A DNA stretch of 64,000 nucleotides, from positions 1-64,000 of the forward strand of contig CAWKBX010000003.1 in assembly GCA_963847945.1 (NCBI GenBank). The letters run 5' to 3'. The position numbers were made by a program, and so were the translations under genes. The DNA comes from JANMJD01 sp963847945 (lineage in GTDB: Bacteria; Actinomycetota; Acidimicrobiia; Acidimicrobiales; Ilumatobacteraceae). Below, one piece after another: positions 44,963 through 54,179 of the stretch (position 1 is its first letter; each line of letters starts with the position of its first letter). The notes below the pieces were generated by a model that did no database searches, was not told the origin of the DNA, and was given only the letters and a program-made list of their open reading frames with translations.

Positions 44963-47359
44963 TCAGCAGGCGCCGTTGAACCCGTCGGCGGTGATGCCCG
45001 AAATGGCGCTACCGAACAGGCTGAAGGTGAACCGCCACGTGTCGCCGTCGGTGTTGGTGACCACATCCATCGTGGTGCCGTCGTCGCTGATCGGAAGGTC
45101 GGCGATGTGGTCGCGTGATGAGTCGTCCAACGAGGCAAGGAACGAGTCGCCGGTCGAGCCGATCTGCGGCGGCCCGACCAGGAAGGGGGTCGTGGCCGGG
45201 TCGCCCGGCGGCAGAATCGCGGCGAGGTCGGCGGTTGCTCGGACACCGAGCGACCAGGTGAACAGCGTGCCGTCGTCGCCGAAACCGAGTTGCAGATCGC
45301 CCCATTGCAGCACCCTCACGACCCGCCCCGCCAGGCAGTCGGGGTCGGAGCCCGCCGGGACCGCGGGGTCCACCGGGTAGTCGACCTCGCCGGAATCGGC
45401 GGTCGGTGCGCCGAACACAATGCGGAACATCCGGATCGCATCGTCAGCGGTGGTCAGTCGATAACCAAGGTCACCCAGTTGCCCGGAGACCACGTCGAAG
45501 CCGACTGAGCACAGGTTGCGGGCCAATCCGGCGGGAAGATCGTCGAGGTCGGTGCGCCCGCAGATCTCGGTCTCGGGGTCGACGACCTCGATCCGGGTGT
45601 GCCATGCGCCCTCGGCCCATTGCACGATGTGGGCCGTGGTGGTCGTGGTCGTTTCCGCCGGGACACTCGGGTCGCGTCGCAGGATGGCCCACCCATCGAC
45701 GCAGGCGTTGATGCCCCATGCGGGAGCGCTGTAGCCAGGGTCGATCGAGGCGATGTCCTTGAGACGGCACACCGCCGGTGAACCGGTGGTCGCCGGCAAG
45801 CGCAGGGCCTGCAACATGCTCGACTGCATCCAGCCGACGACATCGCCGACGACCACGCGGGTGTATCGGTCGTTGCCGCTGAGAAGGTTGACCGCCTGTC
45901 GCGGCGTCCCGGCATCGGCCGCGTAAATGTTGCAGCTGCCCGCTTTGAGATCCTTCAGAACGACCCACGGGGAACGGAGCTCTTCGACCAACGACAACGG
46001 ACTGCTCGCGCAGTACCTCGCCGTCAACGGCTCGGCGGCCGCGGTGGTCGGGGCCGAGCCGTCAAGAGGCAGGGTCGTCGCCGTCTCATCGACGGCCGGA
46101 GCCTCCTGCAGTCCTAATTCGGCTAGGGACCAGACCGCCGCGGTCGGCGCTCCATTGGTGCGCAGCACCTCGACGCCCTGCGGGGTGATCGATGCCACCG
46201 TCACCGGGCCGTCGGCGATCTGGGCCCAACTGCCGAGTATTTCCGGAGCCTCGCCTGCCGGGCCACTCGGCCGCGCCGACAACGTCATGAACGTCAGCGG
46301 CCGGGGATCGACCTGGATCGACGACTGCACCTCGTCCAACGAGCGAACCTCGATCCGATCTCTGGTCGACGGCCAGGTCTCGGTGCAGACCACGGCGACC
46401 CGTTCGGCGTCGATGAACGTTGGGGCCAGGCTGGTGACATCGCAGCCGCCGAGATCGAGCGGCGTGCCGGTGGCGTCAGCGCGGTACACCCGCCATTGCG
46501 GCAGGCCGACGTCGGCCAACACGCTGACCCAGCGGCCGTCGGGGCTCATCCGCAACTCGGTGGGCATGTTCGACGGTTCCGGCGACTGCGGACTCCCGCC
46601 GTCGCGTCCGCTGCCCCACAGGGTTGAGGGCTCGCGGGCTACGACCGTCGGACGCTCATCGCTGCCGACCTGATAGGCGACAAGCTCCCATCCGGTGTCG
46701 GGCTCCCCGTAGGTGGCGCCGCTGCGACAGCGGGCTCTCACGGCGATCACTGTTCCCGATGACGCGACCTTGACGAGTCGCGCCTCGGCCAGGTCGGGAT
46801 GCAGCGAGGCGCGGACCCCGGCGGGGTCGAGACGCTGTAACGGCAGGTTGGTACACGTCGGCTTCGTCGCAAACCGCTGGTTCGGCCCGGTGAGGTCGTC
46901 GCCCAGCCCGATGGCGGTCCCGTCTGGTAGCTCCTGCGGCCGAACTGGGATGGCCTCGAGATCGAAGGTCCGAATCGGCTTGCCGTCGACGGTCCACTCA
47001 GTCGCCGACATCGACGCCCGGTCGACGCCGAAGTAGGTCGCTGGTGGCCTCGCAAGATCGGCGAATGGGGCCAGCGGGGCTGCCGCACTCGGCGTCGGCG
47101 ACACGGTGGCGTCGGTCGGCGCGGTGCCCACCCCGACGTCGGCGGTCGTCTGCGGTGCCGCTCGATCGCGAGAAACCACTACGAGCACGCCGATCAACAA
47201 GACGGCGACCCCGCCGAGGATGCCCCACAACACGGTGCGCCCCCCCTGCTCCTGACGCCCGTACGCCCGTAGGAGACGGACCTCGATCTCGTGCGCGGCC
47301 TCGTCGGGTAGCTCCGGTGACGGGACGTCGAGGAGGTGCCCGAGGGGCTCATGAGCCAC
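44963..47359 (-). CDS. large membrane-anchored protein downstream of an ECF sigma factor
   Basis: 798 residues from GTG 47359, which overlaps the sigma stop by 11 bases. The cytoplasmic N-terminus of about 40 residues (EAAHEIEVRLLRAYGRQEQ) and a single transmembrane helix (TVLWGILGGVAVLLIGVLVVV) give an anti-sigma-like topology. The extracytoplasmic part of about 720 residues is beta-rich, with segments such as TELRMSPDGRWVSVLADVG that resemble propeller blades, and Cys pairs. A role as anti-sigma sensor is inferred from position; no zinc-binding ASD motif is seen. Confidence 0.6.
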   Translation of the reverse strand: MAHEPLGHLLDVPSPELPDEAAHEIEVRLLRAYGRQEQGGRTVLWGILGGVAVLLIGVLVVVSRDRAAPQTTADVGVGTAPTDATVSPTPSAAAPLAPFADLARPPATYFGVDRASMSATEWTVDGKPIRTFDLEAIPVRPQELPDGTAIGLGDDLTGPNQRFATKPTCTNLPLQRLDPAGVRASLHPDLAEARLVKVASSGTVIAVRARCRSGATYGEPDTGWELVAYQVGSDERPTVVAREPSTLWGSGRDGGSPQSPEPSNMPTELRMSPDGRWVSVLADVGLPQWRVYRADATGTPLDLGGCDVTSLAPTFIDAERVAVVCTETWPSTRDRIEVRSLDEVQSSIQVDPRPLTFMTLSARPSGPAGEAPEILGSWAQIADGPVTVASITPQGVEVLRTNGAPTAAVWSLAELGLQEAPAVDETATTLPLDGSAPTTAAAEPLTARYCASSPLSLVEELRSPWVVLKDLKAGSCNIYAADAGTPRQAVNLLSGNDRYTRVVVGDVVGWMQSSMLQALRLPATTGSPAVCRLKDIASIDPGYSAPAWGINACVDGWAILRRDPSVPAETTTTTTAHIVQWAEGAWHTRIEVVDPETEICGRTDLDDLPAGLARNLCSVGFDVVSGQLGDLGYRLTTADDAIRMFRIVFGAPTADSGEVDYPVDPAVPAGSDPDCLAGRVVRVLQWGDLQLGFGDDGTLFTWSLGVRATADLAAILPPGDPATTPFLVGPPQIGSTGDSFLASLDDSSRDHIADLPISDDGTTMDVVTNTDGDTWRFTFSLFGSAISGITADGFNGAC

Positions 47360-47894
47360 GAGATTCCTCCGCGACGAGGTGGGCCAATGCGTGCCTGGCG
47401 CGAGACAACAGGGCCTCGGTGGTGGGAATCGTTCGACCGATGGTCTCGGCGAGATCGGGGATCGAGAGGTCTTCCACATATCGCAGAATCAACACCGCCC
47501 GTGGCAGACCTGGAAGCCGACGAGAGGCCCGCAACGCGTCGCCGCGGTCGATGCGGCTCCAGTCGATGTCGATCACGGCGACCGATTCATCGACCAACCC
47601 GACATTGGTCAGGGCTCGCTCCTCGGCGCGATTGTGCCGGCAGCGGCCAAGAAACTTACGCCGAGCGACCGATTGGATCCACGCCGGCGTCACCTGGCGG
47701 ATCTGCCCGATGCGGGCGGCATGGGCCATGGCCAGGAACGATTCACTCAAGAGATCCTCTGCCAGTCTGGTGTCACCGGCCGTCAATCGACACAAACTGC
47801 GGTAGACGGAGGGATATAACGCGCGGTACGCGGCAGCAACGCCATCTTCGCTGGTGACCAACCAGGCGATCTCGGAGATCGATTCCACACGCAT
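47349..47894 (-). CDS. ECF-type RNA polymerase sigma factor
   Basis: 181 residues. Region 2 reads YRALYPSVYRSLCRLTAGDTRLAEDLLSESFLAMA and TPAWIQSVARRKFLGRCR. Region 4 reads LPGLPRAVLILRYVEDLSIPDLAETIGRTIPTTEALLSRAR, with the helix-turn-helix at the end. It is coupled by overlap to the large membrane protein, the usual sigma/anti-sigma arrangement. A 53-codon relic of a sister gene lies at 42709-42870. Confidence 0.88.
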   Translation of the reverse strand: MRVESISEIAWLVTSEDGVAAAYRALYPSVYRSLCRLTAGDTRLAEDLLSESFLAMAHAARIGQIRQVTPAWIQSVARRKFLGRCRHNRAEERALTNVGLVDESVAVIDIDWSRIDRGDALRASRRLPGLPRAVLILRYVEDLSIPDLAETIGRTIPTTEALLSRARHALAHLVAEESRGS

Positions 47895-48329
47895 ATCTCA
47901 CTACAACGGAGGACTGTCTGTCAGCTTGTCGCAGAAAGTGAAACAATTCGTATCGACGCGACCGATCGCAACCCGCATCGACACGAAGGGTCAACAGGGG
48001 CCGCGATCGGCGTTGGTCGTGAGTCGGGATGCCGACGCCTAGAACGCTCCGTCGACCCACGGCACCGGCACGTTCACGTACGCGGCGGAATTCTTGTCGA
48101 GCGGGGTGTGACGCTTGAACGTTGCATGGAGGGTGCGCTATGGGTAAGGTAGCAGCGCTCGTTCGAGCGCATCTGAGTCCCCCTGTCTGCGACAGCGTGT
48201 ACGTCGGGTGCTTTCCAGTTTCCTGCTGGCGGTGGGGATTTCCGTTCCGGCGTTTCGTCTCAGACGCAACCACTCCCGACTCGGCCCCTCAGCTGCCAGC
48301 CCATTCCGGTTTTCGGAAAGTAGGTATGT
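47895..48329. other. divergent intergenic region and rho leader
   Basis: 435 bases between the minus-strand sigma gene and rho. It contains a possible promoter for rho near 48115 and a transcribed leader of roughly 180 bases. rho genes are commonly autoregulated through such leaders. No peptide frame or clear terminator is seen. Confidence 0.45.
48115..48144 (+). promoter_or_regulatory. candidate promoter for rho
   Basis: TTGAAC at 48115-48120 is followed, after 18 bases, by TATGGG at 48139-48144. The -10 element is weak. The position, 185 bases before the rho start, fits a leader-containing transcript. Confidence 0.3.
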
Positions 48330-50405
48330 GTGAGCGCGCAGACGCTTGACCACTCGGTCCTTGAAGGCAAGGACCGCGAGCAATTGGTCGCCATTGCCCA
48401 AGCCCTCGGCGTGAAGTCGGTAACCCGGGCGAAGAAGGCAGACCTGATTGCCAAAATCATCGAGCAGGCCGGCGGGAGTTCCTCCGAACCGGCTGCCGCT
48501 CCCGCGGCGTCAGCTGCTCCGGTTGAGGCTGCACCGGCCGTCAATGGCGGTCGGGTGAAGTCGGGTCGGTCGAAGCCCAGCGCCTCGACCGACGACGATG
48601 GAGTTGCCGCGTCGACGGAAGCTCTCACCGAGCCCCCGGCGCAGCTCTCGCTCGACGATTCGGCCCCGGCCGAGGCGGGCGAGACCTCCACCCCTGACGC
48701 CCCTGAACCGGTACGCGCTCGCGGCCGCCGGTTCCCTCAGGCCGCCGCCGTCGTGGACGACGCGGTGGTCTCGGCCGCCCCGCCGATCCCCGATGTTGTG
48801 CTGGGAGCCGATGGCGAGCCGCTCGCAGAGTGGGAGATCGCCTTGCTCCAGTCGGGCGACTCGGCCGACGCCAGCCCGGCGACCGGCGACAACGAGGGTG
48901 ATGGTGGTAGCGCCGATGGTGACGGAGAAGGTGACGGCCGCAGCCGTCGTCGTCGCCGCCGCCGTGGCCGCAACCGTGACGACGCACCCGGCGGCGAAGG
49001 GGCCTCGGCCGAGGGTGGTGCCGTCGAAGGCGGAGCACCCGCAGCACCCGACCAGCCTCGCCAGCCCCAGCAGGCGCCCCGCAGTGAGCAGGGCCCACGG
49101 CCCGAGCGTCAGGAACGCCCGGAGCGCAATTTCAACGACCGCAACGACCGTGGTGGTCGCAACGATCGCAATGACCGCAACCGCAACCGCAACGACCGTG
49201 ATCGCGACCGGTTCAACCAGGGCCGCGAGCGTGGGGACGTGTTCGACGAGCCCGAGGGTCCGGTATCGAACGAGCCCATCCAGGTCTCGGGCTACCTCGA
49301 CCTGCGCGACGAGGGCTACGGCTTTCTGCGCGTCAAGGGGTATCTGCCGAGCCGCGAAGACGGTTACATCTCGGTCAAGCAGACCCGGCAGTACGGTTTG
49401 CGCAAGGGCGATCACGTGGTCGGCACCATGCGCCCGGCCGGCCCGAAAGAGAAGAACCCGGCGGTCCTCGACATCTTCACCGTCAACGGTGGCGATCCCG
49501 AGCGGGCCAAGGCACGCCCTCGTTTCGAAGACCTGACCCCGCTGTTCCCCGACGAGAAGTTGCACCTGTCGAACCCGCTCGATCCCACCGACATGACGGC
49601 GCGGATCATCGACTTGATCTCGCCGATCGGCAAGGGCCAGCGTGGCCTGATCGTGTCGCCGCCCAAGGCCGGCAAGACCACGATCATCAAGGCAATCGCC
49701 AAGGCGATCGAACACAACAACCCCGAAGTCAAGCTGATGGTGTTGCAGATCGACGAGCGGCCCGAAGAGGTCACCGACATGAAGCGCACGGTCAAGGGTG
49801 AGGTCATCGCCTCGACGTTCGATCGTCCGAGCGAGGAGCACACCCATGTGGCCGAGCTCGTTATCGAGCGGGCCAAGCGGATGGTCGAAGCCGGCCAAGA
49901 CGTCGTCGTCATCCTCGACGGCATCACCCGCCTGTCGCGGGCTTACAACCTCGCGGCCCCGGCGAGCGGCAAGATCCTCTCCGGCGGTATCGACGCCGGC
50001 GCGCTGTATCCGCCGAAGAAGTTCTTCGGTGCGGCCCGCAACATCGAGGAGGGCGGGTCGCTGACCATCCTCGCCACCTGCCTGGTCGATACGAACAGCC
50101 GCATGGACGAGGCGATCTTCGAAGAGTTCAAAGGCACCGGCAACATGGAATTGCGGCTCGACCGCAAGCTGTCGGAGCGCCGCATCTTCCCGGCGATCGA
50201 CGTCGACGCCTCGTCGACCCGCCACGAGGAACTGCTGTTCGACCGCAAGCAGCTGCAGCTCGTTTGGAAGCTTCGTCGGGTGCTCTCGGGCTTGGCCGCC
50301 GACGGTAACGCGGGCCCCGGCCTCGAGTTGCTGATCGACCGGCTGAAGTCGTTCCGCACCAACGATGAGTTCCTCAACGAGATCGCCAAACAACCGTCGA
50401 TGTGA
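48330..50405 (+). CDS. rho: transcription termination factor Rho
   Basis: 691 residues from GTG 48330, intact. A hexameric RNA helicase that ends transcription. The N-terminal Rho_N helix bundle (DREQLVAIAQALGVKSVTRAKKADLIAKI) is followed by an insert of about 230 residues rich in Ala, Asp, Arg, Asn and Gly (NDRNDRGGRNDRN), typical of actinobacterial Rho. The RNA-binding CSD starts near 310 (GYLDLRDEGYGFLRVKGY). Walker A is SPPKAGKTT near 442, Walker B VVVILDGITRL, and the Q/R loops TCLVDTNSRMDE and LDRKLSERRIFP. Confidence 0.96.
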   Translation: MSAQTLDHSVLEGKDREQLVAIAQALGVKSVTRAKKADLIAKIIEQAGGSSSEPAAAPAASAAPVEAAPAVNGGRVKSGRSKPSASTDDDGVAASTEALTEPPAQLSLDDSAPAEAGETSTPDAPEPVRARGRRFPQAAAVVDDAVVSAAPPIPDVVLGADGEPLAEWEIALLQSGDSADASPATGDNEGDGGSADGDGEGDGRSRRRRRRRGRNRDDAPGGEGASAEGGAVEGGAPAAPDQPRQPQQAPRSEQGPRPERQERPERNFNDRNDRGGRNDRNDRNRNRNDRDRDRFNQGRERGDVFDEPEGPVSNEPIQVSGYLDLRDEGYGFLRVKGYLPSREDGYISVKQTRQYGLRKGDHVVGTMRPAGPKEKNPAVLDIFTVNGGDPERAKARPRFEDLTPLFPDEKLHLSNPLDPTDMTARIIDLISPIGKGQRGLIVSPPKAGKTTIIKAIAKAIEHNNPEVKLMVLQIDERPEEVTDMKRTVKGEVIASTFDRPSEEHTHVAELVIERAKRMVEAGQDVVVILDGITRLSRAYNLAAPASGKILSGGIDAGALYPPKKFFGAARNIEEGGSLTILATCLVDTNSRMDEAIFEEFKGTGNMELRLDRKLSERRIFPAIDVDASSTRHEELLFDRKQLQLVWKLRRVLSGLAADGNAGPGLELLIDRLKSFRTNDEFLNEIAKQPSM

Positions 50406-50433
50406 CGGTCCGTTGCCAATCTGTGAGTGAATC

Positions 50434-50462
50434 TTGACGAAAAGTGGTCACCTGACTACATG
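50434..50462 (+). promoter_or_regulatory. candidate promoter for the first DUF1800-DUF1501 pair
   Basis: TTGACG at 50434-50439 is a strong -35 match. After 17 bases TACATG at 50457-50462 is an acceptable -10. It lies between rho and the exported-protein pair, with GGGAGG ahead of the ATG at 50504. Confidence 0.5.
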
Positions 50463-50503
50463 AAGCCGCTATAGGTTCTCCCGTCTAACCCGCGGGAGGA
50501 TCT

Positions 50504-51892
50504 ATGCCGGTCAGTCAGGCAGATGTTGCACACCTACTTCGGCGAGTCGGCTTCGGTGCGACCGAGGCCGAACTCAGCTCGCTGAGTCCGCTGACCTTGA
50601 CGCAGGTGTACACCAAGGCGCTGGCCGTGCGTGACAAGGCACCGGCCCCTCCGGCTGCGGTCAACGACCCCGCGTTGGGGACCCAGGAGTGGCAGCGGAT
50701 CAACGCCATGCAGAACTGGTGGACCGACCGGATGGTCGCCAGTTCGGCGATTGACACGGCCAAGCCGTCGCCGCTTGTCGAGAAGATGGCGCTCTTCTGG
50801 CACAACCACTTCGCCACCTCGGGCGACAAGTGTTACAACGGCCGGGCGATGTGGGAGCAGAACCTGTTGTTCCACACCCAGGGCACCGGCAACTTTCGCT
50901 CGCTCTGCAAAGCCGTGTCGATCGGCACGGCAATGCTCAACTACCTCGACAACGAGTCGAACACGAAGTGGTCGCCGAACCATAACTTCGGCCGCGAGCT
51001 GATGGAACTGTTCATGCTCGGCGTCGGCAACTACACCGAGGCCGACGTCGTCACCTCGGCGGCCGCCTGGTCGGGTCACGGCCTGCAGTACGGCACCAAC
51101 TGGAACCTGACCACCTACCTCTTCCGTCCCGAGTGGCACGACACCCAGTCGCGCACCTTCCTCGGCAAGACCCAGGTGTGGAACGGTCCGCAGATCATCG
51201 ACTGGATTCTCGACAGTCCGACCACCCGGCCGATCGCCGCCAAGTTCATCTGCCGCAAGCTGTGGACCTGGCTGGTGTACCCCAACCCGGCTGACAACAT
51301 CGTCAACGACCTCGCGGCGATCTTCATCGCCAACAAGTTCGAGATCATGCCGGTACTCAACGCGATGTTCCGGCGCGCCGAGTTCTGGTCGGCGACGGCT
51401 CGCAACGGCCTCGTGCGAACCCCGGTCGAATACATGGTGGCCGCCGGGCGCGGTGCCGGAGTCGGGGCGGCAACGATCCACCCGCATTGGTGGGATGCGA
51501 TGGGCCAATCGCTGTTCTACCCGCCGAACGTCTCGGGTTGGCGGGTGAACGACTACTGGATCTCGACCTCTGCGGCAACGACCCGCGCCGACTTTGCCGA
51601 GAACCTGTACTGGCAGGCGACGGGCCCGAGCGGGCCCCTGCCGAACCTGTGGAAGGACATCGTCAACGACGACCTTGCCCCGACCCAGCGTCCCGATCCG
51701 ACCACCGTGGTGACCAAGGCCTTCCGCCGGATGGGTATCCCGAACCCCGCCCCGGAGACCGTCAACGCCCTGGTGGCGTGGTGTGTCACCAACCGACACC
51801 AATGGACCAATGCCGAACCGTGGAACTACTGGGGCGAGCGCGCCCACCTATTCCGCCTGGTGTTGACGAGCCCCGACATGCAGCTGGCCTGA
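50504..51892 (+). CDS. DUF1800 family protein (pair 1)
   Basis: 462 residues, intact. Family landmarks are HLLRRVGFGATEAEL at the start, LVEKMALFWHNHF, NYLDNESNTKWSPNHNFGRELMELFMLGVGNYTEADV, RTFLGKT, RPIAAKFICRKLW, and near the end FYPPNVSGW. DUF1800 proteins nearly always precede a DUF1501 protein, and the pair is thought to act on the cell surface; the activity is unknown. No signal peptide is apparent, so it may be carried out with its Tat-exported partner. The gap to the next gene is 4 bases. Confidence 0.92.
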   Translation: MPVSQADVAHLLRRVGFGATEAELSSLSPLTLTQVYTKALAVRDKAPAPPAAVNDPALGTQEWQRINAMQNWWTDRMVASSAIDTAKPSPLVEKMALFWHNHFATSGDKCYNGRAMWEQNLLFHTQGTGNFRSLCKAVSIGTAMLNYLDNESNTKWSPNHNFGRELMELFMLGVGNYTEADVVTSAAAWSGHGLQYGTNWNLTTYLFRPEWHDTQSRTFLGKTQVWNGPQIIDWILDSPTTRPIAAKFICRKLWTWLVYPNPADNIVNDLAAIFIANKFEIMPVLNAMFRRAEFWSATARNGLVRTPVEYMVAAGRGAGVGAATIHPHWWDAMGQSLFYPPNVSGWRVNDYWISTSAATTRADFAENLYWQATGPSGPLPNLWKDIVNDDLAPTQRPDPTTVVTKAFRRMGIPNPAPETVNALVAWCVTNRHQWTNAEPWNYWGERAHLFRLVLTSPDMQLA

Positions 51893-51896
51893 GGAG

Positions 51897-53327
51897 ATGA
51901 CGATGGATCACGAGTTTTCCGATGCCATGCGCCGCCTGTCGGTCGCCGACGACGGCCCCAGCGCGTGGAGCCGCAGGCAGTTCCTCGCCCGCGCCCTGGC
52001 AGCCACCGGGGGTCTGACGGCCGCCGCCATGGTCGGGCGGATGAGCGTTGCCCACGCTCAAGAGGCCGGGGGAGTGCCCGCGCCCGCCGAGGCGATCAAC
52101 CCCGGGTCGTTCTCTCCGGCGACGCCCGAGCTGGTCGCGCCGACCGAACTGCTCCCCGTCGCACCGCAGGCCGCGCCGGTGGTCGGTGAGGCTGTCGCTC
52201 CGGCCGGCCAGTTGCTGATCATCCAGCTCGGCGGCGGTAACGACGGCCTGAACACGCTCGTGCCGATGGCCGGCTCGCTCGGCACCGACTATCGCGCCTA
52301 CCGCGGCCAGGTGGCGATCACCAATCCCATCGCCCTCAATGATCTGGCCAGCGGGGCCCCCAGCGGGTTTGGATTGCACCCGAATCTGCCGTATCTCGCT
52401 CAGCTTTACGCCCAGGGCCAGGTCTCGATCGTGCGTGGCGTCGGATACGCCGGCTCCACCCTCAGCCACTTCGACACGACCGCAACGTGGATGGCGGGCA
52501 CGGCGGCAAGCGGGCCGTCGAGCACTGGCTGGCTCGGCCGCTGGCTCGACACATTCCCCGCTCCCAACGCGTTCGACGCCATCCAGATCGGATCGTCGAT
52601 CCCCCTGCACCTGGTCGGGGCGACGCGCAAGGCATCGTCGCTGCCGCCCTACGAGCCGTACTTCGGAACGTCGGCCGACGCCAGCGACCAGTTGGCGTAT
52701 CGGCAACTGGCAACCGCGGCGACGGCTCCGAGCTCGCGTGGGCCGCTTGCCGACCGGATGAACGCGGCGTTCGCCGGAGCGATGCGAATCAACTCGACCG
52801 CCTTGCCGTTGTACTCCCAGCCGACCCCGCTCGGATCGAACGATCTGGTCGGCGGCCTGCGATTGGCGGCCCGATTGTTCAACGCCAACCTCGGGGTCCG
52901 GGTGATCAGCGCGCAACAGCACGACTACGACCAGCATGACGAGGAACTGGGCACGCACGCCGACCGGCTGTCAGTGCTCAACGCGGCAATCGCCGTCTTC
53001 TTCGCCGAGTTGAGCCCGGCCCAGGCCAGCCGCACGACGGTGATGACGTTCTCGGAGTTCGGTCGCAAGCCATGGGCCAATGCCTCGCGGGGGACCGATC
53101 ACGGCAAAGCCAGTTGCCTATTCGTGATCGGTCCTCGGGCTGCGGGTGGAATGGTCGGTGATCATCCCTCGCTCACCGGTCTCGGCCAGTGGGACGACAT
53201 GAACGCGACCACCGACTTCCGCCGGGTCTACGCCTCGATTCTGCAAACCTGGCTCGGCGCCAACCCGGTCTCGATCCTCGGCGGGAGCTATGCGCCCCTC
53301 CCAATCCTGCGCTCCGGGCCGTTGTAA
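51897..53327 (+). CDS. DUF1501 family protein (pair 1), Tat-exported
   Basis: 476 residues, intact. The twin-arginine signal SRRQFLARALAATGGLTAAAMVGRM ends near AHA at about residue 57. The domain is of the alkaline-phosphatase/sulfatase-superfamily type: LLIIQLGGGNDGLNTLVPM, SIVRGVGYAGSTLSHFDTTATW, VISAQQHDYDQHD, MTFSEFGRKPWANASRGTDHGKASCLFVIG. The conserved Asn-Asp-Gly, His and Asp residues suggest metal binding. It works with the adjacent DUF1800 protein. Confidence 0.92.
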   Translation: MTMDHEFSDAMRRLSVADDGPSAWSRRQFLARALAATGGLTAAAMVGRMSVAHAQEAGGVPAPAEAINPGSFSPATPELVAPTELLPVAPQAAPVVGEAVAPAGQLLIIQLGGGNDGLNTLVPMAGSLGTDYRAYRGQVAITNPIALNDLASGAPSGFGLHPNLPYLAQLYAQGQVSIVRGVGYAGSTLSHFDTTATWMAGTAASGPSSTGWLGRWLDTFPAPNAFDAIQIGSSIPLHLVGATRKASSLPPYEPYFGTSADASDQLAYRQLATAATAPSSRGPLADRMNAAFAGAMRINSTALPLYSQPTPLGSNDLVGGLRLAARLFNANLGVRVISAQQHDYDQHDEELGTHADRLSVLNAAIAVFFAELSPAQASRTTVMTFSEFGRKPWANASRGTDHGKASCLFVIGPRAAGGMVGDHPSLTGLGQWDDMNATTDFRRVYASILQTWLGANPVSILGGSYAPLPILRSGPL

Positions 53328-53645
53328 GTGTTCGGGACTGGCCGCCGTTCGCTGGCGCTCTGTTTTTAGTGTTCGGGACTGGCCGCCGTTCGCTGGCGCT
53401 CTCTTTGGCCGCTCCCTCACGGCTCGCTACGCCTGGCGGCGCTTTACGCTCGCAGTGCTTTGGGTTCTTGGGACTGGCCGCCGTTCGCTGGCGCTCTCTT
53501 TGGCCGCTCCCTCACGGCTCGCTACGCCTGGCGGCGCTTTATGCTCGCAGTGCTTTGGGTTTTTGGGACTGGCCGCCGTTCGCTGGCGCTCTCTTTGGCC
53601 GCTCCCTCACGGCTCGCTACGCCTGGCGGCGCTTTACGCTCGCGG
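53328..53645. repeat. tandem repeat, 95-bp unit, about three copies plus a short partial
   Basis: Units start at about 53360, 53455 and 53550, each containing GGGACTGGCCGCCGTTCGCT, then CTCTCTTTGGCCGCTCCC and GCGGCGCTTTACGCTCGC. The copies are nearly identical. A shorter 40-base partial copy precedes them at 53328. Open frames run through the block on the plus strand, but they are by-products of the repeat and have no start signal. It separates DUF1501 from rpmE. Confidence 0.85.
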
Positions 53646-53783
53646 CTTGCCGGACCGGGCGGTTTCTTGGTGTCGGGCGGCGATGGGTGGGCCGGTCACG
53701 CGGCCCGGTAGAGTGTTTCGGCCTGATTGGCACGGACAGCCGGCAAGTGACCGACGTCCCCTTCGCTCTTGGAGAGTTGAATT

Positions 53784-53999
53784 ATGCAGATGGAAATCCA
53801 GCCCAAGTACGGCGAGCTCGTCGTGCGCTGCTCATGTGACAACGTGATCGTCACCCGCTCCACCAAGCCCGGCGAGATCCGTGTCGAACTTTGCAACGAG
53901 TGCCACCCGTTCTTCACCGGCAAGCAGAAGCTCGTCGACACCGGCGGCCGCGTCGAGCGCTTCAACAAGCGCTACGGCGAGCGCAAGAACAAGGCCTGA
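53784..53999 (+). CDS. rpmE: ribosomal protein L31, zinc-binding form
   Basis: 71 residues. It shows the CxC ... CxxC zinc set (VVRCSCDN and ELCNECHPFFTGKQ) that marks the Zn-containing L31 type. It ends RVERFNKRYGERKNKA. L31 bridges the small and large ribosomal subunits. It usually follows rho in actinobacteria; here the DUF1800-DUF1501 pair and the tandem repeat intervene. Confidence 0.96.
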   Translation: MQMEIQPKYGELVVRCSCDNVIVTRSTKPGEIRVELCNECHPFFTGKQKLVDTGGRVERFNKRYGERKNKA

Positions 54000-54038
54000 G
54001 CCACCCGCGGCCCGCGCCGCGTCTACAGATTCTCAGAA

Positions 54039-54065
54039 CCCCGGCCCATGCGGCCGGGGTTTTTT
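54039..54065 (+). terminator. rho-independent terminator after rpmE
   Basis: The stem CCCCGGCC (54039-54046) pairs with GGCCGGGG (54052-54059) around loop CATGC. TTTTTT follows at 54060-54065. It is 40 bases after the rpmE stop. Confidence 0.9.
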
Positions 54066-54179
54066 CTTGCCTTCACGTTCCCTTCATGTCAATTTTGTTA
54101 CAAATATTACGGAAGCCGTGCTATCGTCAACCGCCAGCGGGTGGTGAGGCGGAAGTCATGCACGGCGGAGGAGAACAAC

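Noticed and set aside
48510..50393. Minus-strand frame of 627 codons opposite rho
   Set aside because: A shadow of the rho coding frame; the composition is repetitive and no family matches.
53328..53645. Possible CRISPR array in the 53.4 kb repeat
   Set aside because: The whole unit repeats, including what would be the spacers, so it is an ordinary tandem repeat.
53189..53847. Plus-strand frames through the 95-bp tandem repeat
   Set aside because: The frames exist because the unit length and GC content avoid stops; all frames give repetitive peptides and none has a ribosome binding site.
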